The notes under the pieces were generated by a model. The model was not told the origin of the DNA. It saw nothing but the letters and a program-made list of their open reading frames with translations, and searched no databases. The position numbers and the translations under genes are program-made. A stretch of DNA of 64,000 bases from an uncultured bacterium (GTDB lineage: Bacteria; Verrucomicrobiota; Kiritimatiellia; RFP12; CAIWXQ01), in assembly GCA_903916675.1 (NCBI GenBank), contig CAIWXQ010000045.1:1-64000 (forward strand). The letters run 5' to 3'. Position 1 is the stretch's first letter, and each line of letters starts with the position of its first letter. Of this stretch, positions 56,681-64,000 are shown in pieces.

Positions 56681-57505
56681 ATGGGGCTCAAGACATTCAA
56701 ACCGACGTCCGATGGTCAGCGCCACCACGTGGCCCAGACGTTCGAAGAAATTACGGAGCTGCGTCCGGAGCGCCAGCTGACCGAGGCGCACAAGCGCGGT
56801 TCGGGCCGCAACAACGTCGGCCGGATCACCACGCGGCATCGCGGCGGCGGTGTGCGCTCGCGCTACCGTATCGTGGACTTTCGGCGCGACAAGCTCGGCA
56901 TTCCGGCGCGTGTGGCGGCGATCGCCTACGACCCGAACCGCAGTGCGAACCTGGCCCTGCTGCACTACGTGGACGGCGAGAAGCGTTACATCCTGGCGCC
57001 GGAAGGTTTGGTCGTGGGCGCGCTGGTGCTGGCCGGCCCGGACGCGGAGCCCAGCGTGGGCAACGCCGTGCCGTTGGAGAAAGTGCCGCTTGGACTCTTC
57101 GTGCACAATATCGAACTGGTCCCCGGCAAGGGCGGCGCGCTCGCGCGCTCCGCAGGCAACAGCTGCCAGGTTATGTCCCGCGAGGGTGATTTTGCGACGC
57201 TGCGCCTCCCCTCGGGAGAGGTGCGCCGCGTGAATGTCCGCTGCTTGGCCACCATTGGCAAGGTCGGCAACGCGGAGTGGAGCAGCGTGGAGTTTGGCAA
57301 GGCCGGCCGCAAGCGCTGGATGGGCATCCGTCCGACCGTGCGTGGTGTGGCCATGAACCCGGTTGACCATCCGATGGGCGGCGGCGAAGGCCGCACGTCT
57401 GGCGGCGGTCACCCGCGCTCCCCGTGGGGGCAGTTGGCGAAGGGCGGCAAGACGCGCAGCCCGCGCAAGCCATCCGGCAAATTCATCGTCAAGCGGAGAA
57501 AGTAA
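56681..57505 (+). CDS. rplB: 50S ribosomal protein L2
   Basis: [45 protein letters not shown]. Confidence 0.98.
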   Translation: MGLKTFKPTSDGQRHHVAQTFEEITELRPERQLTEAHKRGSGRNNVGRITTRHRGGGVRSRYRIVDFRRDKLGIPARVAAIAYDPNRSANLALLHYVDGEKRYILAPEGLVVGALVLAGPDAEPSVGNAVPLEKVPLGLFVHNIELVPGKGGALARSAGNSCQVMSREGDFATLRLPSGEVRRVNVRCLATIGKVGNAEWSSVEFGKAGRKRWMGIRPTVRGVAMNPVDHPMGGGEGRTSGGGHPRSPWGQLAKGGKTRSPRKPSGKFIVKRRK

Positions 57506-57508
57506 GCC

Positions 57509-57790
57509 ATGGCGCGGTCCCTCAAAAAAGGTCCCTATGTGGATCCCAAGCTCCTCCGCAAGGTCGAGCAGATGAACAAATCCGGCCGGAAGATCCCGAT
57601 CAAGACTTGGTCGCGGCGCTCGATGATCACGCCGGAGTTCATCGGTCACACGTTCGCCATCCACAACGGGAAGCAGCACATCCCGATCTTCATCACGGAG
57701 AACATGGTGGGGCACCGCCTCGGCGAGTTTGCCGCCACCCGCATTTTCCGCGCTCATGGCACCCACACCGATAAGGTTGTGGCGCGGTAG
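57509..57790 (+). CDS. rpsS: 30S ribosomal protein S19
   Basis: [23 protein letters not shown]...[23 protein letters not shown]. Confidence 0.98.
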   Translation: MARSLKKGPYVDPKLLRKVEQMNKSGRKIPIKTWSRRSMITPEFIGHTFAIHNGKQHIPIFITENMVGHRLGEFAATRIFRAHGTHTDKVVAR

Positions 57791-57803
57791 GAGAGCAGCA
57801 AGC

Positions 57804-58154
57804 ATGGAAGTGACAGCCAGAACGCGTAATGTCCGGCTTTCGGCGCTGAAGGGTCGTCCCTTGGCGCGCAAGGTGCAGGGCCTGCCGGTCGCGCAGGCGC
57901 TGCAGGTGACCGATTTCAGCCCGCAGAAGGCCGCGTTGACGCTGAGCAAGACGATCAAGTCGGCGGTGGCCAACGCGCGGGCCAAGAACTTGGATGTTGA
58001 CCGCCTGCGTGTGAAACTCGCGGTGTTCGACGAGGGAACGCGGATGCGGCGGCACTGGGCGCGCGCGCGCGGCAGCGCCAGCCCCATCGCGCGGCGGTTG
58101 TGCCATATCAAGGTGGTGGTGTCGGACGGTCAGCCGGATCAGTCGGCCGTATAG
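57804..58154 (+). CDS. rplV: 50S ribosomal protein L22
   Basis: S10-operon position; TLSKTIKSAVANARAKNLDVDRL...RARGSASPIARRLCHIKVVV. Confidence 0.95.
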   Translation: MEVTARTRNVRLSALKGRPLARKVQGLPVAQALQVTDFSPQKAALTLSKTIKSAVANARAKNLDVDRLRVKLAVFDEGTRMRRHWARARGSASPIARRLCHIKVVVSDGQPDQSAV

Positions 58155-58183
58155 GCCGGTGTTGGTAGGGAAGGAGCGGCACG

Positions 58184-58858
58184 TTGGGACAGAAAGTCAA
58201 TCCGATCGGCTTCCGAATCGCGCTGGATAAGCAGTGGCGGTCGCGCTGGTTCAGCGGGAAGAAGCATTTTGGCGAACTGCTCACGGAGGATCTGATGATC
58301 CGTGAGGAGGTTCGCAAGAGCCTGGAAAACGCGGCGGTCGCCAAGATCGTCATCGAGCGCTATGCCAACCGCGTGCGGGTGAACATCCACACTGCGCGCC
58401 CCGGCATCGTGATCGGCCGCAAAGGGCAGGACATCGAAAAAGTCCGCGCCGACCTCGCCAAGAGGACCGGTAAGGAGATCTACGTCGAGATCCATGAAGT
58501 GCGGGACCCGGATGCCAACGCCCAGCTGGTGGCCGAGAGCATCGCGCAGCAGGTCGAACGCCGCGTGGCCATCAAGCGCGCCATCAAGCGCGCCGAGAAG
58601 GTCGCCATGGACATGGGCGTCGACGGCATCAAGATCCGCTGCTGCGGCCGCATCAACAACGCCGAGATCTCTCGCGTCGAGTGGAGCAAGCAGGGGAAGG
58701 TTCCGCTTCACACGCTGCGCGCGAACATCGACTACGGCTTTGCCGAGGCGCACACGACGGCCGGCCTGATCGGCGTCAAGGTCTGGATCTGCAAGAAGGA
58801 CGATTTCCAGCCGGCGCGCACCAACGCCAGGAGACGCACCAATGCCTCTCATGCCTAA
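58184..58858 (+). CDS. rpsC: 30S ribosomal protein S3
   Basis: TTG start; [12 protein letters not shown]...; [27 protein letters not shown]. Confidence 0.98.
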   Translation: MGQKVNPIGFRIALDKQWRSRWFSGKKHFGELLTEDLMIREEVRKSLENAAVAKIVIERYANRVRVNIHTARPGIVIGRKGQDIEKVRADLAKRTGKEIYVEIHEVRDPDANAQLVAESIAQQVERRVAIKRAIKRAEKVAMDMGVDGIKIRCCGRINNAEISRVEWSKQGKVPLHTLRANIDYGFAEAHTTAGLIGVKVWICKKDDFQPARTNARRRTNASHA

Positions 58859-59252
58859 GCGGGTCAAGCACCGCAAACAATCGAAGGGGAACCGCAGCGG
58901 CTTCGCCACCTCCGGCACGGAGCTGGCATACGGCGATTTCGGGCTGAAGTCGCTCGATCGCGGCTGGCTCAAGAGCGTGCAGATCGAGGCGTGCCGCGTG
59001 GCCGTCAACCGCTTCATGAAGCGCAAGGGAAAGCTCTGGATCCGCTTGTTCCCGGACAAGCCGATCACTCGCAAGCCCATCGAAGTGCGCATGGGCAAGG
59101 GCAAGGGCAATCCCGAGTTCTGGGTGGCCGTGGTGCTGCCTGGCAAAATGCTGTTTGAGGTCGGCGGCGTGCCCGACGCCGTGGCGCGTGAGTGCCTGCG
59201 GCTGGCGTCCACGAAGCTGGGGCTCCGCACGCAGTTGGTGAGCCGCCGGTAA
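58842..59252 (+). CDS. rplP: 50S ribosomal protein L16
   Basis: [17 protein letters not shown]...; [22 protein letters not shown]. Confidence 0.97.
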   Translation: MPLMPKRVKHRKQSKGNRSGFATSGTELAYGDFGLKSLDRGWLKSVQIEACRVAVNRFMKRKGKLWIRLFPDKPITRKPIEVRMGKGKGNPEFWVAVVLPGKMLFEVGGVPDAVARECLRLASTKLGLRTQLVSRR

Positions 59253-59273
59253 CGGCAGGAGACGTGGCACCCG

Positions 59274-59471
59274 ATGAAGACCAGAGAATTAAGGGAACTG
59301 AAGGCGGAGGAGCTCGACCAGCGCATCCGCGAGGTCACGCAGGAGCTGCGTGACCTGCAGCTGAAGCACCGGACGGGCGAGGGCGCCGACAAGCCCGTGC
59401 GCATCCGCCTGCTGCGCCGCGAAGTGGCGCGCATGCAGACGGTGGCGCACGTGCGGAAGGCAGGCAAGTGA
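59274..59471 (+). CDS. rpmC: 50S ribosomal protein L29
   Basis: MKTRELRELKAEELDQRIREVTQELRDLQLKHRTG. Confidence 0.95.
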   Translation: MKTRELRELKAEELDQRIREVTQELRDLQLKHRTGEGADKPVRIRLLRREVARMQTVAHVRKAGK

Positions 59472-59770
59472 TGGCCGAGACGAAGACAACGACTGAGACG
59501 GCGGACCGCGGCAGCCGCAAGCACCGCAAGGGCGTGGTGCTGAGCAAGAGCGGCGACAAGAGCATCGTGGTGCGGTTTGAGCGCCGCCGGCCGCATCCCA
59601 AGTACGGCAAGGTGATGCGTCAGTTCAAGAAGTACCATGTGCATGACGAGCGCAACGAAGCCAAGGTGGGCGACCTGGCGGAGATCGCCGAGTGCCGCCC
59701 CATGAGCCGGCTGAAGCACTGGCGGTTGGTGGCGGTGACGCCGGCCGCTGAAGGAGCGCAGAAGGCATGA
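59471..59770 (+). CDS. rpsQ: 30S ribosomal protein S17
   Basis: [42 protein letters not shown]. Confidence 0.96.
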   Translation: MAETKTTTETADRGSRKHRKGVVLSKSGDKSIVVRFERRRPHPKYGKVMRQFKKYHVHDERNEAKVGDLAEIAECRPMSRLKHWRLVAVTPAAEGAQKA

Positions 59771-60132
59771 TTCAGGAAGGTACCGAACTGGTGGTGGCCG
59801 ATAACACCGGCGCCAAGCTGGCGATGTGCTTCCGTGTCATCGGCCAGCGCAAGCGCTATGCCCACATCGGCGACGTGATCAAGGTGGCCGTCAAGGAGGC
59901 CTTGCCGACCGGTGCGGTCAAAAAGGGTCAGGTCTGCCTGGCAGTGGTGGTGCGCACCGGTCATGCGATCCGCCGCGCGGACGGCTCGGTTGTGCGGTTT
60001 GACCAGAACGCCTGCGTGGTGGTGGACGCCAAGCTGAATCCGCTGGGTACGCGCATCTTCGGCCCCGTGGCGCGCGAACTGCGCGACAAGAACTACATGA
60101 AAGTGATCTCGCTGGCGCCGGAGGTGGTCTGA
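59767..60132 (+). CDS. rplN: 50S ribosomal protein L14
   Basis: [26 protein letters not shown]...; [28 protein letters not shown]. Confidence 0.98.
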   Translation: MIQEGTELVVADNTGAKLAMCFRVIGQRKRYAHIGDVIKVAVKEALPTGAVKKGQVCLAVVVRTGHAIRRADGSVVRFDQNACVVVDAKLNPLGTRIFGPVARELRDKNYMKVISLAPEVV

Positions 60133-60447
60133 ATGAGCGTGGCACGCATCAAGAAGGATGACACGGTGTTCGTCACCACGGGCGTCTTCGCCGGACAGAC
60201 CGGCAAGGTCCTTCGGATCCTGCCCGGCCGCGGCAAGGCCGTGGTCGAGGGCATCAACGTGGCGAAGAAGGCCGTGCCGAAATCGCAGACAGCGCCCCAG
60301 GGCGGCTTCGTGCGGCGCGAGGCACCCATCGATCTATCGAATCTCATGCCCTACGATCCGGACAAGAAGATGGGCACGCGCATCACGCGCGAACGACAGG
60401 GCGGCCAGCTCACGCGCCGGTCCAAGCGTTCCGGAAAGTTGCTGTAG
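60133..60447 (+). CDS. rplX: 50S ribosomal protein L24
   Basis: [41 protein letters not shown]. Confidence 0.96.
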   Translation: MSVARIKKDDTVFVTTGVFAGQTGKVLRILPGRGKAVVEGINVAKKAVPKSQTAPQGGFVRREAPIDLSNLMPYDPDKKMGTRITRERQGGQLTRRSKRSGKLL

Positions 60448-60460
60448 AGGAGCGGCGAAC

Positions 60461-61000
60461 ATGGCCAGACTCAAGGACAAGTATCGCAAGGAACTGGTGC
60501 CGGCGTTGCACGCCAAGCTGGGGGTTAAAAACCCCATGCTCGTGCCGCGCCTCACCAAGGTGGTCGTCAACATGGGGTTCGGCATTGTCGAGAAGGACGC
60601 GCAGAAGTCGCTCCTTCAGGACTTCGCCGCGCTCACCGGCCAGCTGCCGATGATCTGCAAGGCCCGGAAGAGCATCTCGAACTTCAAGCTTCGCGAGGGC
60701 ATGGTCATCGGCGCCAAGGTGACCCTGCGCGGCGACCGGATGTACGAGTTCGTCGACCGTCTGATCAACGCGGCGCTGCCGCGCATCCGCGACTTTCGCG
60801 GGGTCGCCAACCGCGGTTTTGACGGGCGGGGAAACTACACGCTTGGCCTGAAGGAACAGACAATTTTTCCCGAGATCGCCGGCGGTTCTGGCGGGGGCAC
60901 GGAAAAGGGCATGGACATCACGTTTGTGACGACGGCCCGCAACGACAAAGAGGCGCGCGAACTGCTGACCCAGCTGGGCATGCCGTTCGCGGGCCGCTGA
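60461..61000 (+). CDS. rplE: 50S ribosomal protein L5
   Basis: [16 protein letters not shown]...; [40 protein letters not shown]. Confidence 0.98.
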   Translation: MARLKDKYRKELVPALHAKLGVKNPMLVPRLTKVVVNMGFGIVEKDAQKSLLQDFAALTGQLPMICKARKSISNFKLREGMVIGAKVTLRGDRMYEFVDRLINAALPRIRDFRGVANRGFDGRGNYTLGLKEQTIFPEIAGGSGGGTEKGMDITFVTTARNDKEARELLTQLGMPFAGR

Positions 61001-61013
61001 AAGGGGAGTGGCC

Positions 61014-61199
61014 GTGGCCAAGACCTGTTTGATTGTAAAGGCGAAACGTAAGCCAAAATTCTCGTCGCGCAAGTACTACCGCTGCTCACGCTGCGGTCGT
61101 CCGCGCGCGGTGATGCGCAAGTTCCAGCTCTGCCGTTTGTGTTTCCGCGAGCTGGCTGTGTCCGGACAGATCCCGGGCGTGACCAAGGCAAGCTGGTGA
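61014..61199 (+). CDS. rpsN: 30S ribosomal protein S14, type Z (zinc-binding)
   Basis: [47 protein letters not shown] with CxxC...CxxC; GTG start (61008 or 61014). Confidence 0.96.
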   Translation: MAKTCLIVKAKRKPKFSSRKYYRCSRCGRPRAVMRKFQLCRLCFRELAVSGQIPGVTKASW

Positions 61200-61209
61200 G
61201 GGCAGGAAG

Positions 61210-61605
61210 ATGAGTTGGTCGGACCCCATTTCGGATATGTTGACGCGCATCCGCAACGCGCAAAAGGCCGGCATGCCTTCGCTGGATATGCCGGGCTCCC
61301 GCCTCAAGGGCGAGATTGCGCGCGTGATGCAGGCCGAAGGCTACATCGCCGGCTACACCCTCACAGGTGAGGGCCGCCGCATGCTGCACATCGACCTGAA
61401 GTACAACGAGCTGGCAGAGCCTGCCATTCGCGGCCTGCGCCGCGAGAGCAAACCGGGCTTGCGCCGCTTCAGCGGCTTCAAGGAGATCCCCCGCGTCCTT
61501 GGCGGCATGGGCACTGCGGTGCTGAGCACCTCGGGCGGCGTCATGAGCGGCAAGGATGCCCGCCAGCGCAAGCTGGGCGGCGAACTGATCTGCACCATCT
61601 GGTAA
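61210..61605 (+). CDS. rpsH: 30S ribosomal protein S8
   Basis: [18 protein letters not shown]...; [26 protein letters not shown]. Confidence 0.98.
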   Translation: MSWSDPISDMLTRIRNAQKAGMPSLDMPGSRLKGEIARVMQAEGYIAGYTLTGEGRRMLHIDLKYNELAEPAIRGLRRESKPGLRRFSGFKEIPRVLGGMGTAVLSTSGGVMSGKDARQRKLGGELICTIW

Positions 61606-61615
61606 GGAGAGCGTG

Positions 61616-62152
61616 ATGTCGAGAATCGGCAAACAGCCGGTCGTCGTTCCGGCCGGCGTCACTGTGACCGCCCTGGGCGGGCAGGTGACCGTCAAGGGCC
61701 CGCTGGGGCAGCTCGCGCGCGAGCTCCCCAAAGGGATCACGGCGCGCGTCGAGGCCGGCAAGGTCATCGTGGCGCGCACCGACGATTCCCGCGGCCAGAA
61801 GAGCTGCCACGGCCTGAGCCGTACCCTGCTCGTGAATATGATCGAGGGCGTGACCAAGGGGTACCGCAAGGAACTCATCATCGAGGGCACGGGCTTCAAG
61901 GCCGCAGTGCAGGGGAACAAGCTGCAGCTCTGGCTGGGATTCGCCTCGTCTAAGGAGTTCACCATCCCGGCGGGGATCAAGGTTACCGAGAAGCAGGGTG
62001 TGCAGCTCACAGTGGACGGCATTGACAAGGAACTGGTGGGCGACACCACGGCCCGCATCCGCGGGCACTTCCCCGCCGAGCCGTACAAGGGCAAGGGAAT
62101 CAAGTACGTCGGCGAGCAAATCCGCCGCAAGCAAGGCAAGACCGTCGCGTAA
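61616..62152 (+). CDS. rplF: 50S ribosomal protein L6
   Basis: MSRIGKQPVVVPAGVTV...VKGPLGQL; PEPYKGKGI-like PAEPYKGKGIKYVGEQIRRKQGK. Confidence 0.97.
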   Translation: MSRIGKQPVVVPAGVTVTALGGQVTVKGPLGQLARELPKGITARVEAGKVIVARTDDSRGQKSCHGLSRTLLVNMIEGVTKGYRKELIIEGTGFKAAVQGNKLQLWLGFASSKEFTIPAGIKVTEKQGVQLTVDGIDKELVGDTTARIRGHFPAEPYKGKGIKYVGEQIRRKQGKTVA

Positions 62153-62178
62153 GCGCACCGGGGCAAGCGGAGCATGAC

Positions 62179-62559
62179 ATGAGTTTCAATCGCAAGGAAC
62201 AGCGCACCACACGGCATCGTCGCCTGCGTCAGCGCGTACAGGGCACGGCGGAGCGGCCGCGCATGGCGATCTTCATCTCGAACAGGCACCTGTACGTGCA
62301 GTTCATTGATGACCTCGCCGGACGCACGCTGGCGGCCACCACTTCGGGCACGGCCGTCAAGGGGTGCAACTTGGCCACCGCCAAGCAGGTTGGCGCGCTG
62401 GCCGCTGAGGCCGCGCTGGCCAAGGGATTGCGGCGGGTGGTGGTGGACCGCGGCGGGTTCCGCTTCCATGGCCGCGTGAAGCAACTGGTCGAGGCGGCCG
62501 TATCCGGCGGCCTCAAGATTACCAACGACGCCGCGCCTGCGGCGGAGGTGACGAAGTGA
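62179..62559 (+). CDS. rplR: 50S ribosomal protein L18
   Basis: [52 protein letters not shown]. Confidence 0.96.
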   Translation: MSFNRKEQRTTRHRRLRQRVQGTAERPRMAIFISNRHLYVQFIDDLAGRTLAATTSGTAVKGCNLATAKQVGALAAEAALAKGLRRVVVDRGGFRFHGRVKQLVEAAVSGGLKITNDAAPAAEVTK

Positions 62560-63050
62560 GCGCGATGGATCGAACTTCCAGGAACCAGACCCCCAGCGAC
62601 GGCCTGGACGAGCGCGTGGTTTTCGTGAACCGCTGCGCCAAGGTTGTGAAGGGCGGGCGCCGCTTCAGCTTCAGCGCCGTGGTGGTCGTCGGCAACGGTG
62701 CTGGCAGCGTGGGCTTCGGGTTCGGCAAGGCCAACGAGGTCAGCGACGCCATCCGCAAGGGCGGTGAGGCCGCGCGCAAGCGAATGATCCGCGTCACCAT
62801 GCACGGCAAGACCATCCCGCACGAGGTCTTCGGCACGTGCGACGGCGGACGCGTACTGCTGAAACCCGCCCCGGACGGCTCCGGCGTAATCGCGGGCGGC
62901 GGCATGCGCCCTGTGCTCGAGGCCGCTGGCGTGCGCGATGTGATCGGCAAGTCACTCGGCAGTAAGAATCGCTTGAACGTGGTCAAGGCCACGATCGCTT
63001 CTCTTCAGAAACTCCGCTCGGCTGAAAGTATCGCGGCCGCGCGGGCATGA
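62556..63050 (+). CDS. rpsE: 30S ribosomal protein S5
   Basis: [45 protein letters not shown]. Confidence 0.98.
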   Translation: MSAMDRTSRNQTPSDGLDERVVFVNRCAKVVKGGRRFSFSAVVVVGNGAGSVGFGFGKANEVSDAIRKGGEAARKRMIRVTMHGKTIPHEVFGTCDGGRVLLKPAPDGSGVIAGGGMRPVLEAAGVRDVIGKSLGSKNRLNVVKATIASLQKLRSAESIAAARA

Positions 63051-63082
63051 CCCGTTTCGATCGTCATCGGAGACAGCACACC

Positions 63083-63523
63083 ATGGATCTCTCCACCCTG
63101 ACCAACACACCCGGCAGCCGCCGCCGCCGCAAGCGCGTGGGCCGCGGTACGGCCTCGGGCCATGGCCGCCAGTGCGGCAAGGGCCACAAGGGCCAGATGG
63201 CCCGCAAGGGCCACAAGCACAAAGCTGCCTTCGAAGGCGGTCAGATGCCCCTGCTGCGACGCCTCCCCAAGCGCGGTTTCACGAACCCGACGCGCACGAT
63301 GTTCAGCAGTGTGAACGTGGGCGCTCTGGCGGTTTTCGCCGACGGCGTCGAAGTCACCCCCGAACTGTTGCGTGGTGCCGGCCTTGCGCCCAAGAACCCC
63401 GACCGCGTCAAGATCCTCGCCGACGGCGCCTGCGCCAGGAAGTTCACTGTTAAGGCGCACGCATTCAGCGCGGCCGCGCGGGCCAAGATCGAGGCCGCTG
63501 GCGGATCGTGCGTGACGCTGTAG
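63083..63523 (+). CDS. rplO: 50S ribosomal protein L15
   Basis: MDLSTLTNTPGSRRRRKRVGRGTASGHGRQCGKGHKGQMARKG; ORF opens at 63047 but ATG 63083 fits the family. Confidence 0.96.
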   Translation: MDLSTLTNTPGSRRRRKRVGRGTASGHGRQCGKGHKGQMARKGHKHKAAFEGGQMPLLRRLPKRGFTNPTRTMFSSVNVGALAVFADGVEVTPELLRGAGLAPKNPDRVKILADGACARKFTVKAHAFSAAARAKIEAAGGSCVTL

Positions 63524-63540
63524 TCTGCGAATCAGGAGTG

Positions 63541-63589
63541 TAATTCGTAATTCATAATTCATAATTAGTATTTACGAGTTACGAATTGT
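63541..63589. repeat. AT-rich inverted heptad array S8 between rplO and secY
   Basis: TAATTCG TAATTCA TAATTCA TAATTAG TATTTAC GAGTTAC GAATTGT; ends are inverted relatives. Confidence 0.85.
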
Positions 63590-63602
63590 ACGAGGACACG
63601 CC

Positions 63603-64000
63603 ATGCTCGCCGCTTTTGCCAACACCCTCCGCATCCCCGAGCTGCGCAAGCGCATCGGGTTCACTATCGGCCTGGTGTTCATCTGCCGGCTGATCTCCAT
63701 GGTGCCGACGCCGGGCGTCAACTGGCACGTCTTGGAGGACGCAGCCAGTCGCATGCGCGAGACGGGCGGCCTGATGGGGTGGTTCGACGTCTTCAGCGGT
63801 GGCGCCATGAGCCACTGCTCGGTTGGTTTTCTCAGCATCTGGCCCTACATCAGCGCGACGATCGTGATCCAGTTGATGACGGCCGTCATCCCGACTCTGG
63901 AGCGCCTTTCCCGCGAGGGCGACACCGGCCGGGCGAAGATTAATCAGTACGCCCGCTACCTCACGCTGGTGATCTGCGTCGTGCAGTCCTACCTGCTGGC
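63603..64000 (+). CDS. secY: Preprotein translocase subunit SecY (5' part; runs off the window)
   Basis: MLAAFANTLRIPELRKRIGFTIGLVFICRLISMVPTPGVNW...FSGGAMSHCSVGFLSIWPYISATIVIQLMTAVIPTLERLSREGDTGRAKINQYARYLTLV; no stop in window, so absent from the ORF track. Confidence 0.96.
   Translation, partial: MLAAFANTLRIPELRKRIGFTIGLVFICRLISMVPTPGVNWHVLEDAASRMRETGGLMGWFDVFSGGAMSHCSVGFLSIWPYISATIVIQLMTAVIPTLERLSREGDTGRAKINQYARYLTLVICVVQSYLL

Noticed and set aside
56303-58111. 602-aa minus-strand ORF
   Set aside because: Antisense to rplW-rplV within the ribosomal operon.
60835-62484. 549-aa minus-strand ORF
   Set aside because: Antisense to rplE-rplR; shadow ORF in high-GC DNA.

Overview
High-GC bacterial chromosomal window, most consistent with the PVC superphylum (Verrucomicrobiota/Kiritimatiellota-like). 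The affiliation is inferred from an Akkermansia Amuc_1098-1102-like pilus/secretin module, a PEP-CTERM protein, two EF-G paralogs and verrucomicrobial-style large secreted repeat proteins. Three zones are visible. (1) About 0-34 kb: metabolic and accessory genes (lctP-like permease, proC, a giant repeat protein, ECF sigma factor, glgA/glgB, tRNA-Val, nfo, glycosyltransferase, BamB-like protein plus LolD/FtsX-type ABC transporter, DUF2723/TPR membrane protein, PEP-CTERM protein, zincin, stand-alone EF-G). Its spacers hold many short palindromic or periodic repeats. (2) About 33-48 kb: coaB, a TolC-MacA-MacB-type efflux operon, secreted CARDB-like and HEAT proteins, and a five-gene module in the order Amuc_1102/PilM/Amuc_1100/Amuc_1099/secretin. 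(3) About 48-64 kb: coaE, rho, tig and a continuous str-S10-spc ribosomal super-operon (rpsL to secY) without tuf or rpmD and with a divergent EF-G. The most unusual signal is in non-coding DNA. One part is a ~153-158 bp MITE-like element with GTNGTRTATCNATTTG terminal inverted repeats; two full copies are present, plus one core copy read in frame through an ABC permease gene. The other is a set of spacer arrays of degenerate 6-bp and 7-bp units, usually as head-to-head inverted pairs, with hexad and heptad arrays recurring together at three loci. No CRISPR array, rRNA or intact transposase was seen. All calls come from reading the sequence and translations; no database search was run.
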